Below are positions 53,526 through 63,472 of a stretch of DNA of 64,000 nt, in pieces. The notes beneath the pieces are model-generated. The model searched no databases and was not told where the DNA came from. It worked only from the letters and a program-made list of their open reading frames with translations. Source of the DNA: Candidatus Gastranaerophilales bacterium (GTDB lineage: Bacteria > Cyanobacteriota > Vampirovibrionia > Gastranaerophilales > Gastranaerophilaceae); assembly GCA_944324385.1 (NCBI GenBank), contig CALUWD010000007.1:16028-80027 (forward strand), given 5' to 3'. The position numbers and the translations under genes were made by a program. Position 1 is the stretch's first letter, and each line of letters begins with the position of its first letter.

Positions 53526-54333
53526 ATTTGTGCATGCCTTTTTTTGTAATTAAGTTAAAAAGCTTATCCAGTGCTTTTTTTAGCTTTCTTGAAACTTGCA
53601 TTTGCGACATATCAAGCTTTTGAGATATTTCCCTCTGGTTTAAACCTTCAAAGTAATTTAAAATAATAAGCTGTTGTTCGTCATATTCCAATTTTTTTAT
53701 TGCTTCATTTAAAATAAGACGATTTTCAAAACTGGTTAAAATATCTTTTTGGCTTTCGTCAACTAATCTATCGCCAAGGGTTGATGTGCCGTTTTCTTCG
53801 TTGCCTAAAATTTGGTCAATTGAAATAGCAGTTGTGCGCCTGTCAAGTTCATAAACTTCTTCTATTTTTTTCTCGCTCATCTGAAGGGCTTGTGCAAGCT
53901 CTTTGTCAGATGGGGTTGTACCGAGTTTTTCCGTTAATTCAAGAGTAATTTTGTGCACTCTGTAGGAGAGTTCTTTTATCTCACGTGGTGCGCGGATAAT
54001 TGTGCTTTTATCTCTTAAATAGTGGCGTATTTCACCTGTTATAAGATAAGTGGCATAAGTTTTAAAATTTGAACTAATTTCAGGCTTAAAAAGATCAATA
54101 GCTTTAATAAGCCCTAAAGCCCCAACTTGAGTAATGTCTTCAATAGGGTCGGTAGCACGACGAGCAAGAGAACGCGCAACTTTTTTTACAAGCGGCATAT
54201 AGGCAAGAACTATAAGCTCACGAAGATGTTTTTTTGTGGCTTCATCTTCGGTTGACTTATATTCTTCAAGCCACTGAGAAACTCTATTTTCAGGGTCTAT
54301 TGTATCATTAGTATTTAAGAATTCTTGTGCCAT
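53515..54333 (-). CDS. Alternative sigma factor of the SigF/SigB/FliA group
   Basis: The 272-residue protein has sigma regions 2 (YMPLVKKVARSLARR, IEDITQVGALGLIKAIDLFKPEISSNFKTYATYLITGEIRHYLRDK), 3 (REIKELSYRVHKI, TTPSDKELAQAL) and 4 (LEYDEQQLIILNYFEGLNQREISQKLDMSQMQVSRKLKKAL). Region 1.1 is absent. GEIRHYLRDK is as in SigB/SigF. In cyanobacteria SigF controls pili and motility. Here it precedes prepilin peptidase and might also serve flagellin promoters. Confidence 0.92.
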   Translation of the reverse strand: MAQEFLNTNDTIDPENRVSQWLEEYKSTEDEATKKHLRELIVLAYMPLVKKVARSLARRATDPIEDITQVGALGLIKAIDLFKPEISSNFKTYATYLITGEIRHYLRDKSTIIRAPREIKELSYRVHKITLELTEKLGTTPSDKELAQALQMSEKKIEEVYELDRRTTAISIDQILGNEENGTSTLGDRLVDESQKDILTSFENRLILNEAIKKLEYDEQQLIILNYFEGLNQREISQKLDMSQMQVSRKLKKALDKLFNLITKKGMHKYEH

Positions 54334-54346
54334 TTAAGTTTTCCGC

Positions 54347-55900
54347 TTATTTTTTTACTGCAAATTCTGAATCTAGCCTTAAAAATACAGGTTGAATTTC
54401 TGATTTTTCAATTAATTTGCCTGTTTTAATCATTTTAGGTTTTAATTCATCAAGTTTCATATTAATATCAATTTTTAGCTGTTTAGCCATATTTGTTGCA
54501 ATGTTTGGGCAATAAGGATAAATTAAAACTGCAACTTTTGTCATTAAATCAAAAATTGAATATAAAACCTCACCACATTCTTGTATTTTGCCTTCTTTTG
54601 CAAGTGTCCAAGGCGCATTGTCGTTTACAAATTTATTTGCTTCATCTACAAGAGAGATAATTTCCCCTGCAGCTTCTGCTAATTCTACTCTGTCAAAGTG
54701 GTCTTTAACTTTTTCAATTGTATCAATTGAGGTTTTTGTAAGTGAGTTTTCGCAAATGTGTTCTTCTAAAATATTACCGTCAAAATATTTGCATAACATA
54801 TTTAAAGAGCGGTTTAAAAGATTGCCCATGTTATTCGCTAAGTCTGCATTTACACGTTCTTTAAAGTCTTCATCTGAATAATTTCCGTCTTTGCCCGAGG
54901 GTGCGCTGACACACATAAAATAACGGAAAGAATCGGGCTCTTTTAGTTCAAAAGCGTCCATAACGGTCTTTGGAGAGATAACATTGCCGATTGATTTTGA
55001 CATTTTGTTTTTGTCAATTGTTATCCAGCCATGCGCATAAATTGTTTTAGGTAACTCAACTTCAAGCGCCATAAGTATTGCAATCCAATAAATTGAGTGA
55101 AATTTTAGGATGTCTTTACCTATAATTTGAAAATCAGCCGGCCAGAAAGTGTTGAATTTTTCACTGCTTTCACCGTTTGGATTGTAGCCTAAAGCTGTAA
55201 TATAGTTGCTCAGCGCATCAATCCATACGTAAATTACCTGTGTTGGGTCAGATTTTACTTCAATACCCCAGTTTACGTTTGTTTTAGCACGAGAAACGGA
55301 AATATCTTCAATATTTTCAAGCTGGTTTAAAACTTCATTTGCCCTGAATGCAGGCATGATAAAGTCGGGATTTTCCTTGATATGTTTGATTATTGCGTCT
55401 TTGTATTTTGTTAATTTAAAAAAGTAATTTTCTTCGCTCACAAGTTCGGGCTTTTTACCGTGAATCGGGCAATTGCCGTTCTCATCAAGGTCTTTTGGAC
55501 TTAAAAAGCTTTCGCAGCCGCTACAGTATAGACCTTCGTATTTGTGTTTATAAATATCACCCTTTTCAAGGAGTTTTTCAAAAATTTCCTGCACGATTTT
55601 TGTATGTTCTAAATCGGTTGTTCTTATGAATTTGTCGTAATTTATATCTAAAAGCGCCCATGAATCTTTAAATTTTTGAGAATTTTCATCGCACAATTCT
55701 TTTGGTGTAATGCCTAAAGTTGCGGCAGTTTTTTGTATTTTAATACCATGTTCATCTGTACCTGTCAGGAAAAATGCACTGTCAGTTCTTTGTTTAAAGT
55801 GTCTGAAAAGTACATCTGTTAATATTTTCTCAAATGCATGACCTATGTGCGGAGCGCCGTTAACATAGTCTATTGCAGTTGTTACCATAAATTTATTCAT
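54347..55900 (-). CDS. metG: Methionyl-tRNA synthetase
   Basis: The ATG at 55900 has AGGA eight bases upstream; the longer frame does not. The 517-residue class I synthetase has the HIGH motif as APHIGHAFEK, zinc ligands in CSGCESFLSPKDL and NCPIHGK, and KMSKS in DKNKMSKSIGNV. The C-terminal tRNA-binding domain of some MetG proteins is missing, as in many bacteria. It is followed by the sigma-factor gene after 13 bases. Confidence 0.97.
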   Translation of the reverse strand: MNKFMVTTAIDYVNGAPHIGHAFEKILTDVLFRHFKQRTDSAFFLTGTDEHGIKIQKTAATLGITPKELCDENSQKFKDSWALLDINYDKFIRTTDLEHTKIVQEIFEKLLEKGDIYKHKYEGLYCSGCESFLSPKDLDENGNCPIHGKKPELVSEENYFFKLTKYKDAIIKHIKENPDFIMPAFRANEVLNQLENIEDISVSRAKTNVNWGIEVKSDPTQVIYVWIDALSNYITALGYNPNGESSEKFNTFWPADFQIIGKDILKFHSIYWIAILMALEVELPKTIYAHGWITIDKNKMSKSIGNVISPKTVMDAFELKEPDSFRYFMCVSAPSGKDGNYSDEDFKERVNADLANNMGNLLNRSLNMLCKYFDGNILEEHICENSLTKTSIDTIEKVKDHFDRVELAEAAGEIISLVDEANKFVNDNAPWTLAKEGKIQECGEVLYSIFDLMTKVAVLIYPYCPNIATNMAKQLKIDINMKLDELKPKMIKTGKLIEKSEIQPVFLRLDSEFAVKK

Positions 55901-55942
55901 AATTTTATTCCTGTTGTCTATATGAAAATTATACAATGAAGA

Positions 55943-57247
55943 TTAAAGTGCGTAAATAAGCTCTTTTGCGTATGGTTTAGATGAGCTTATTTTAATTGCT
56001 TGATTAGCTGAAGCTATTGCCTCGTTTAGCTTTTCATCTTTTACATCGTTATAGTACAGTGTTAGGATAGTTTCTCCGCTTTTAATTTCATCGCCTGTTT
56101 TTTTATTTAAAATGCAACCAGCGGCGGGGTCTATGCTGTCTGATTTTTTATCTCTGCCTGCACCTAAGAGCTTGCAGGCACGAGCTATTTTAAGCGCATC
56201 GAGTTCTTCAATATAACCGTCTTTTTGCGCTTTTAATTTGTAAGAATTTTCTGCCTGTTTAAATAGGGTGTAATCATTTACTATATCAGGGTTTGCACCT
56301 TGGTAAGTGATGATTTTTTTAAATGTTTCAAGCGCAAGACCTGATTTAATTGCATTGTCAATTTTTTCTTTTGCTTCTTCTTTTGTTTTGCAAAAATCGC
56401 CCGCAATAAGTGTTTTTGCAGCTATTTCAAGAGTTACATCATACAGGTCTTTTTGATAATTTCCTTTTAGAAATTCAATACTTTCAATAATTTCAAGGCT
56501 GTTACCGATGTGCGTACCCAAAGGCTGCTCCATAGAACTTATTATGGCGGATATTTTTCTGCCCAAAAGTGCGCCTGTTTCTATCATAAGCTGTGCAAGT
56601 TCACTTGCTTCTTCTTTTGTTTTAATAAATGCGCCCGAGCCGTATTTAACATCCAGAACTATTGAATTTGCGCCGCTTGCAATTTTTTTAGACACAACAG
56701 ATGCGCAAATTAAAGATTTATTGTCAACTGTTGCGGTCACATCTCTAAGTGCGTATATTTTGCCGTCAGCAGGGGTTAAATTTGGACTTTGAGAGGATAT
56801 TGCTGCGTTTATGTCTTTAATTTGTTTCATAAACTCATCTTTTGACATTTCGCATTTAAAATTAGGTATAGATTCAAGCTTGTCAACTGTTCCACCTGTA
56901 TAACCTAACCCTCTGCCTGATAATTTAGCGCAAGTTACTCCAAGACTTGCTAAAAGTGGTATAAGAACAATAGTTACTTTGTCGCCAACACCTCCTGTAG
57001 AGTGCTTATCAGCAACAAAATTACTTATATGGGAAAAATCCAATACTTCGCCGGAATCTACAAAAGCCTGTGTCATCCATGCGGTTTCTTCTTTATCAAG
57101 TCCGCAAAAACACACTGCCATAAGCCAAGCAGACATTTGATAATCTTCAACTTCGCCTTTTGTGTATCCGTTAACTAAAAAATATATTTCTTCTTTTGTA
57201 TGTTTTTTGCCTTCTTTTTTCTTTTGTATTAAGTCAACAGTTCTCAT
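55943..57247 (-). CDS. Pyrimidine-nucleoside (thymidine) phosphorylase
   Basis: The enzyme splits thymidine, deoxyuridine or uridine with phosphate. The 434-residue protein has DLIQKKKEGKKHTKEEI, the signature KHSTGGVGDKVTIVLIPLLAS with SGRGLGYTGGTVDKLES, and the phosphate-site region DVKYGSGAFIKT. Whether it is Pdp-type (uridine too) or DeoA-type cannot be decided by eye. It lies between rlmH and metG, with 9 and 42 bases to the next starts. Confidence 0.95.
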   Translation of the reverse strand: MRTVDLIQKKKEGKKHTKEEIYFLVNGYTKGEVEDYQMSAWLMAVCFCGLDKEETAWMTQAFVDSGEVLDFSHISNFVADKHSTGGVGDKVTIVLIPLLASLGVTCAKLSGRGLGYTGGTVDKLESIPNFKCEMSKDEFMKQIKDINAAISSQSPNLTPADGKIYALRDVTATVDNKSLICASVVSKKIASGANSIVLDVKYGSGAFIKTKEEASELAQLMIETGALLGRKISAIISSMEQPLGTHIGNSLEIIESIEFLKGNYQKDLYDVTLEIAAKTLIAGDFCKTKEEAKEKIDNAIKSGLALETFKKIITYQGANPDIVNDYTLFKQAENSYKLKAQKDGYIEELDALKIARACKLLGAGRDKKSDSIDPAAGCILNKKTGDEIKSGETILTLYYNDVKDEKLNEAIASANQAIKISSSKPYAKELIYAL

Positions 57248-57255
57248 TTTTACTC

Positions 57256-57672
57256 CTATTTGTGATAAGGTTCGTTATTTAAAATTTTATGTGCTCTATA
57301 AATTTGTTCTATTAGTATAAAAGTCGCCTCTTGATGTAAAAAAGTCATTTTCGACATTGACAATTTAAAGTCTGACAAATCTCTTACTTCCTTACTGAGC
57401 CCTTCTGCGCCACCTATTAAGAAAAGTATTTCATTTGCTATCCCTGAGATTTCTATCTCTCTTAGTTTTTGGGCGAATTCTTCGCTTGACAACATTTTAC
57501 CCTCAATTTCAAGTGTGACAATGTATGCCCCTGTTTTGTTTTTTATATATTCAAAAATATTGGAAACTTCAAGAACCTCTACTTTTTTGAGGAGTCTTTT
57601 TTTAAATTCATCAATTCCCAATTTAAAGTAGGGTTCTTTAATTTTGCCTTCAAGGATTATTTTTATATTCAT
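57256..57672 (-). CDS. rlmH: 23S rRNA pseudouridine-1915 N3-methyltransferase RlmH
   Basis: The 138-residue SPOUT methyltransferase has IKIILEGKIKEPYFKLGIDEFKKRL, FLIGGAEGLSKEV and the C-terminal LIEQIYRAHKILNNEPYHK, nearly invariant in the family. The ATG overlaps the symporter stop by one base. Confidence 0.96.
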   Translation of the reverse strand: MNIKIILEGKIKEPYFKLGIDEFKKRLLKKVEVLEVSNIFEYIKNKTGAYIVTLEIEGKMLSSEEFAQKLREIEISGIANEILFLIGGAEGLSKEVRDLSDFKLSMSKMTFLHQEATFILIEQIYRAHKILNNEPYHK

Positions 57673-58994
57673 TAAACTATTTCTTTGTAGCCGTCAGGAT
57701 TGTTTAAAAGGTCATAGTTAATTTCATTTTCATTATCTGCGATTATTGCTGCAACAACAGCATCTGATGCTACATTAACTGTTGAGCGCATCATATCAGC
57801 AAGTCTTTCAAGCGCAAATAGGAATGAAAAACCTACAACAAGCTGATCAGGTGTTAAGCCGATACCATTTAAAACAAGCGCTATGGTAATTAAACCAGCC
57901 CCAGGGATACCTGCTGAAGTTGATGAAGCTATTATTGCAAGCAGTGCAATTTGAATTACCATGCCCAAAGAAAGGTCAATACCATAAGCTTGAGTTAGAA
58001 ATATTACTGCAACTGTTTGCACAAGTGCTGTTCCGTCCATATTAAGTGTTGCGCCCAATGGAAGAACAAAAGAACAAATTTTGTTTGAAATACCGCGTTT
58101 TTCGCAACATGTAATAGTTAAAGGCAAAGTTGCAGAGCTTGAAGCTGTGCCAAATGCCACCATAATAGCCTCTGTTATTGCAGTATAGAGTTTGCCGACG
58201 GGGACTTTTGAAAATATTTTCATTAACATTGGATAAACAATAAAGAATTGAATTGCAAGTCCCAATGTTATTACAAGGAAGTATTTCCAAACTTCAGAGA
58301 ACATTTCCATACCAAAGCTTGAAACAGAGCTTGCAGTCAGTGCAAAAACACCAGGTGCTGCAAGGTACATAATCCAATCAGTTACTTTCATTGTTGCTGC
58401 AAAAATGCTTTCAAAGAAAGAAACAACCGGACGATTTATTTCGCCGACTTTTGCAAGTGCTATGGCAAAAGTTAAAACAAAAATAATTATAGGTATCATC
58501 TGCCCGTTTGACAATGAATTAAACAGATTAGACGGTATCATATTTAAAATCATACTTGCCATATTAGCTCTTTGTTGGGCGATTTCTCCTGCTACATAAC
58601 CTTGCAATTGTTGAGCTACATCAGGATTAATAAAGTTTTGCGCGCCAATTCCTGGTTTAAATACTAAGGCTAAAACAGCGCCAATTGTAACGGCTGCAAG
58701 GGTAATGATGAAATAATAAAATATCATTTTTTTGCCGAATTTTGCCAGCTGTTTGTTATCACCAATGTTTGATACGCCGATAATAATTGCACTAATTACA
58801 AGGGGAATAACAACCATTTGAATAATATTAATAAAGCCTTGTCCTATAAAACTTAAAACTTTGTGAATTGTAGGGTAGCTTTCACTTGGGAATAAAATCC
58901 CTACAACAATACCTGCAATAAGTCCAAAGAATATATGCCAGTTTCTTTTTATACCTAAAAGAATTGCTATTAATATTTGCATATGTATTCCCAT
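57672..58994 (-). CDS. Dicarboxylate/amino acid:cation symporter (DAACS family)
   Basis: The 440-residue protein has about eight membrane helices plus re-entrant loops and the family features. GKMIFYYFIITLAAVTIGAVLALVF comes first, then AFGTASSSATLPLTITCCEK (the serine-rich hairpin), LPLGATLNMDGTALVQ and the second hairpin ASSTSAGIPGAG. It imports glutamate, aspartate or C4-dicarboxylates with Na+ or H+. The ATG at 58994 has AAGGA nine bases upstream. Confidence 0.93.
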   Translation of the reverse strand: MGIHMQILIAILLGIKRNWHIFFGLIAGIVVGILFPSESYPTIHKVLSFIGQGFINIIQMVVIPLVISAIIIGVSNIGDNKQLAKFGKKMIFYYFIITLAAVTIGAVLALVFKPGIGAQNFINPDVAQQLQGYVAGEIAQQRANMASMILNMIPSNLFNSLSNGQMIPIIIFVLTFAIALAKVGEINRPVVSFFESIFAATMKVTDWIMYLAAPGVFALTASSVSSFGMEMFSEVWKYFLVITLGLAIQFFIVYPMLMKIFSKVPVGKLYTAITEAIMVAFGTASSSATLPLTITCCEKRGISNKICSFVLPLGATLNMDGTALVQTVAVIFLTQAYGIDLSLGMVIQIALLAIIASSTSAGIPGAGLITIALVLNGIGLTPDQLVVGFSFLFALERLADMMRSTVNVASDAVVAAIIADNENEINYDLLNNPDGYKEIV

Positions 58995-59123
58995 TATTAT
59001 TAATCCTTATCCGCTATTTTTGACATTAAGTTAATATTACAACTATTTTATTGCTCTGACAATACATGTAATGTTGTAGTTTGCCCTTTTTGAAAAAATT
59101 AAAAATAAAATTCAACCGTTTGG

Positions 59124-59137
59124 ATGATTTATATCAT
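59124..59137. promoter_or_regulatory. FNR-like inverted repeat between the symporter and TPR genes
   Basis: ATGAT, four bases, then ATCAT lies between two divergent genes. The core TGAT-N4-ATCA matches FNR-type operators in its inner bases. It is short and AT-rich, so may be chance. Confidence 0.25.
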
Positions 59138-59219
59138 TTATAAATAAAGCAAAATCAATTTAACCCGTTAAAATTAAAAGTAATTGTATTTTATTTTAAA
59201 GAACCCAAGGGAACACAAG

Positions 59220-60875
59220 ATGTTCAAGCAAAAAACTTCTAATCATTACAAAGGTTCAAAAAACGAACCAAACAACTCTATGCAACTTGCACAAGCTGCA
59301 CACCAGAGGTATCTTTTGCACTCATCTAGTGAAGACTTAACAACAGCAATAAACTATTACATTGAAGCCCTTAAAAATAACCCTGACACTCCAAGTGCTT
59401 ATTTCAGACTAGCAAGTTTATTGCACGACAATGGACAAATAGGAATTGAATCAGCTATTGAACAGTGTAGAAAAGCTGTTGAAATAGATTCAAAAAACCC
59501 AAATGCGCATATGTACTTAGGGTACTTTTTGTCATTAAAAGGTGAATTTGAAGAAGCTAAAGAGCAGTTTAAAACAGCTATTAAGTTGAACCCTCTAAAA
59601 TCTTCCAGAACAAGGCTTGTTCTAGCACTTACTTTACTTGAAAAAGGTAGAGCAAATAAAAATACCCTTGCTGATTTTTCCTCAGCGCTTTATTATATTT
59701 TCTCAGGTTCATTTTTATTCTTTTTTGATAAAGCAAGTGTTAAAATGTTCTTTAAAAACATTTTAGACGACATAAGCTTTATTAAATACAGGGCTTTTGG
59801 CGAGATTTTAGAAAAAACTAACCAAGATAAAAATGCCTATAATCTATACGCTGACGCTCTTGATAAAACAAAAAATAAATCAGTATTTTACGAGAGAATG
59901 GCACAAATTGCCAAAAAGAAAAAGCGCTATGACGTTGCGCTTGAATGTTACCAAAATTCTGTAGTACTTTCTAATTCAAATCCAATGAGGGTTGTTAGTG
60001 CAATTGAATTTATAGAAGAATACTACCCTGAAAAAACTGATGATTTGATTGATTTGTACACAATTTTGACAAATCAAAACCCAAATATTCCAAGGTGTTA
60101 CTATGAGCTTGGACAGCTTTATCTTAAAAAAGAAGATAAATTTAATGCTGTAAATGCTTTTAAACTTGCTCTAAAGCAGGATAGTGAAAACCCATTTTAC
60201 TTAAATGCGCTTGCTTTTGCTTATGTCCAATTGGAGCAGTATGATAACGCAATTGAACTGTATCAAAAGGCGCTAAGCATTAACCCTGATAACGAGTGGT
60301 CAGCAGTCGTTGCTCAGGCACTTGCTGCAATTTATCATCAAATAAAAGGTAACTCTGACGCAGCAATTTCAATGCTTCAAAATGCACTGCTTTTAACAAA
60401 AGATAAATCACAAATTTATCAAGCAATTGCTGATATTTATTATGATATTGAAGATTTAGACAAAGCTATTGAGTTTTATAATGCCTCACTTGATGGTGAT
60501 TGCAACAATCCAAAAGCTTACTCGCGTTTAGCTATGGCTTACTGGGAAAAAGACTACATAGAAAAAGCAATTGTATATTATTCAAAAGCAATTGACTTAG
60601 ACCCTGAATATGACATTGCGTATAATAATTTAGGTGTAATATTCCTTGATGGTCTGGGGGATGCTAAACGCGCACTTGCTTATTTTGAAAATGCTGTAGA
60701 TATTAATCCTAATTATGTTCTTGCGCATTTTAATATTGGTCGTGCATATGAAATGCTGGGTCAAAAAATTGATGCTGCAAAAAAATACCAAGTTGCGCTA
60801 AACTTAAATAAAATTAACCCTGAAATTGAATCTCAAATGATTGAAGATATGCTCTTTAAGCTTTTTGAAGCATAG
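59220..60875 (+). CDS. Cytoplasmic TPR protein
   Basis: The ATG at 59220 follows AAGGGA; an earlier TTG in frame lacks such a signal. The 551-residue protein is built of about ten TPR units (for example YFRLASLLHDNG, AHMYLGYFLSLKGEFEEAKEQFKTAIKLNP, AYNNLGVIFLDGLGDAKRALAYFENAVDINP). There is no signal peptide, membrane helix or enzyme motif. It is 11 bases before a second TPR gene and then a GGDEF gene, so it likely acts as a scaffold in one c-di-GMP pathway or envelope process. Confidence 0.85.
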   Translation: MFKQKTSNHYKGSKNEPNNSMQLAQAAHQRYLLHSSSEDLTTAINYYIEALKNNPDTPSAYFRLASLLHDNGQIGIESAIEQCRKAVEIDSKNPNAHMYLGYFLSLKGEFEEAKEQFKTAIKLNPLKSSRTRLVLALTLLEKGRANKNTLADFSSALYYIFSGSFLFFFDKASVKMFFKNILDDISFIKYRAFGEILEKTNQDKNAYNLYADALDKTKNKSVFYERMAQIAKKKKRYDVALECYQNSVVLSNSNPMRVVSAIEFIEEYYPEKTDDLIDLYTILTNQNPNIPRCYYELGQLYLKKEDKFNAVNAFKLALKQDSENPFYLNALAFAYVQLEQYDNAIELYQKALSINPDNEWSAVVAQALAAIYHQIKGNSDAAISMLQNALLLTKDKSQIYQAIADIYYDIEDLDKAIEFYNASLDGDCNNPKAYSRLAMAYWEKDYIEKAIVYYSKAIDLDPEYDIAYNNLGVIFLDGLGDAKRALAYFENAVDINPNYVLAHFNIGRAYEMLGQKIDAAKKYQVALNLNKINPEIESQMIEDMLFKLFEA

Positions 60876-60886
60876 TAATTTGCCTT

Positions 60887-61966
60887 ATGAAAAAAATTTT
60901 AGAATTTTTTAAAAACACCACAGTTAGAGTTATAAGCGCACTATTGCTTGTGTTATTTTTGCTTAGCATATTTTTATTTTTTGATGCTTATGTAAGGCAG
61001 GTAAAAAAAGGTGTAAGTTTTTACTGGGTGTATAGGGGCGATAAATACTATAAAAAAAATAAAACTCAAAGAGCAATTGATTGTTATAAAAAAGCTCTTG
61101 TTTATTATCCAAACCACTACAGGGCAAGGTATAATCTTGCAAATATTTATGTAACTTATGAAGATTACTATTCTGCGCTAAACCAGTATGCTGACGCACT
61201 TGAAATTAAGCCTGATTTTATGATTGCGCGTATTGACTATGCGCTTGTGTTATCTGAAGCGACTTTTAACCATGATAGAGCAATTGAGGAGTATCAAAAG
61301 GCAATAGATAAAAAGCCAAAGTGGATTTATATACCATTTTTTATAAATAATAGAAAAACATATAAATATAATACTGGAATTGCATACTATAACATGGGTC
61401 TTGCCTATCGTGCGAAGTCATTGCTTGTAGGAGAAAAGAAATCTTCTGCGCGCCAATATCTCTATAGTGCAATAGAATCCTATAAAAATGCACTAAAAAC
61501 CCTTAAGAGTTATGAAATTTATTATAATCTTGCTCTTGCAAATCAGCTTTTAAAAAACAATGAAGAAGCAGGAGTTAATTATTGTAAGGCAATTGAGCTT
61601 GCGCCATTAAGGTATGAAGCGCATTATAATCTTGCAATTTTACTAAGGGATATGAAACTATACAGAGATTCTCTTGAGGAGTTTAAAAAAGCAGGCCTTA
61701 TATTGGATACTGATGGCGATGGGGTAAAAACACGTTATATTTATGATGTTTTATCTGATGTTACGCAAAAAATGGTGCAGCAAGGCGATTATAAGTATCT
61801 TGTTGAGCATATAGATGAAAAAGGGCATAAAGATGGCTACAATCAAGATGAGCTGACTTATGTTGGTGGTAAACTTGTAGTTAGCGAAGAATTTGATCGC
61901 GCAGTATTGAAAAACTTTAGAACCTGTTCTGCAAAAGTACATTTTAAAGCGTTAGAGGAGGATTAA
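60887..61966 (+). CDS. Membrane-anchored TPR protein
   Basis: The 359-residue protein has one N-terminal membrane helix (about 15-31) and TPR units over about 38-270 (DKYYKKNKTQRAIDCYKKALVYYPNHYRARYNLANIY and others). A C-terminal part without repeats follows. It sits between the cytoplasmic TPR gene and the GGDEF gene (3-base gap to the latter). Orientation of the TPR part relative to the membrane is not certain. Confidence 0.85.
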   Translation: MKKILEFFKNTTVRVISALLLVLFLLSIFLFFDAYVRQVKKGVSFYWVYRGDKYYKKNKTQRAIDCYKKALVYYPNHYRARYNLANIYVTYEDYYSALNQYADALEIKPDFMIARIDYALVLSEATFNHDRAIEEYQKAIDKKPKWIYIPFFINNRKTYKYNTGIAYYNMGLAYRAKSLLVGEKKSSARQYLYSAIESYKNALKTLKSYEIYYNLALANQLLKNNEEAGVNYCKAIELAPLRYEAHYNLAILLRDMKLYRDSLEEFKKAGLILDTDGDGVKTRYIYDVLSDVTQKMVQQGDYKYLVEHIDEKGHKDGYNQDELTYVGGKLVVSEEFDRAVLKNFRTCSAKVHFKALEED

Positions 61967-61969
61967 AAT

Positions 61970-63361
61970 ATGGATTATAAAACTTTTTATAATTTTATGT
62001 TGAAACTTACTAATGCTTTTGAAAAATCAAGCTGTAGAAAGGATTTTCTTGATTCTTTAGAGGCTGCATTTTCTAAGGTTTTACAGGTTGAGAGTATAAA
62101 AATTTATGTACTTGATGAGTTTTCCTACGTTTTAAAAGATTTTGAAAAACCCTGGGAAAGCTCAATTGAACAAGCGCAGAATGCGAAAATACAAGAAGTT
62201 ATAAATTCTTTTATAGGTTCAAAAGACTATACAAAACTTGAAGATAATATAATTTATATGCCAATTTTTGATAATACTAAAATTATTGGCGTACTAAAAA
62301 TAATCCTTGATAAAAAAATCAAGCCTGATAATGACTTTTTTGAAATTTCTCAGTTGGTGCAAAAGCAAATCTCATACGCTGTTTTAAATTTTAAATCAGG
62401 CGAGAAGATGAAACTAAATACAAAGTTTTATCAAACAATCAGAAACATTGCAAAAATTATTGAAACTCAGTATGAATTAAGCTATATTTTACCTATTTTG
62501 GGTGAGATGATAGATAGTTTTATTTACGAACATTTGATTTATATTTTTATAAAAAATAAAAGCAAAAAAGAGTTTAAGCTTGTTTGGCCTGCAAATATTA
62601 AAGATTCTAAGATTTATGAGTATTTAGAAGAACTTACGCCAAAGTCAGGAGTTGTTATTGAGCGCGATGGCAAGGTTGGAATTTTTCCTTTGTTAAGTGA
62701 GCAGAAACTTTTGGGTGCAGTTGTAGCCTATAATCCATTTGATAAATTAAATGAAAATGAAATAAATTATCTTGATGAGATTTCAAAACAGGCGTCAATT
62801 ACAATTGAGCGTGCAAGCGAGTATATGAAAATCTTAAAAGACGCTACGCTTGACGCCCTGACAGGGTTAAACAACCGTCATCAATTTGCACTAAGGTTAA
62901 GAGAAGAAACTGCAAGTGCAAAAAGGCAAAATACGCCACTGTGTTGTATTATGACCGATATTGATTTCTTTAAAAAGGTGAATGACACATACGGACATGC
63001 TGTAGGTGACTGCGTTTTAAAGAATGTCGCGCGCACTATTAAAAAAGAATTAAGGGAAAATGATATACCTTCTCGCTATGGCGGAGAAGAATTTGCAATA
63101 CTTTTGCCTTACACAACACTTGAAGAAGCGCAGCTTGTTGCCCAAAGACTAAGAAGTGCAATAGAGAAGAAAAAAATAAATATAGAAGAATACAATATTG
63201 AAGGCGTAAAACAGCTTAGTGTAACTATTTCAATAGGTGTTAGCCAGTATGATAAAAAAATGAAAGAACCTCAGCAGTTGTATCAAAATGCCGATAAAGC
63301 CTTGTATAGTGCTAAAGAAAACGGTAGAAACAGGGTTGTTGTTTATGATGAAAACTTATAA
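61970..63361 (+). CDS. Diguanylate cyclase with GAF-like sensor region
   Basis: The 463-residue soluble protein has two GAF-like regions (about 1-145 and 155-285) and a C-terminal GGDEF domain with LDALTGLNNRHQF at its start. The active-site motif is GGEEF (371-375). The inhibitory site RxxD (Arg362-Asp365) lies five residues upstream, so product inhibition is expected. It makes c-di-GMP from GTP. AGAGGAGG precedes the ATG. It is the last gene of the TPR-TPR-GGDEF operon. Confidence 0.93.
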   Translation: MDYKTFYNFMLKLTNAFEKSSCRKDFLDSLEAAFSKVLQVESIKIYVLDEFSYVLKDFEKPWESSIEQAQNAKIQEVINSFIGSKDYTKLEDNIIYMPIFDNTKIIGVLKIILDKKIKPDNDFFEISQLVQKQISYAVLNFKSGEKMKLNTKFYQTIRNIAKIIETQYELSYILPILGEMIDSFIYEHLIYIFIKNKSKKEFKLVWPANIKDSKIYEYLEELTPKSGVVIERDGKVGIFPLLSEQKLLGAVVAYNPFDKLNENEINYLDEISKQASITIERASEYMKILKDATLDALTGLNNRHQFALRLREETASAKRQNTPLCCIMTDIDFFKKVNDTYGHAVGDCVLKNVARTIKKELRENDIPSRYGGEEFAILLPYTTLEEAQLVAQRLRSAIEKKKINIEEYNIEGVKQLSVTISIGVSQYDKKMKEPQQLYQNADKALYSAKENGRNRVVVYDENL

Positions 63362-63472
63362 TTTTTGTTAAGTTTTGTAAAAAATATTGAAAATATTTAA
63401 CCTCGGAATATATATTAATTTTATTTTTAAAAATTGTAATAAAATAAAAATAGCAAATACCTGAGGTTTGTT

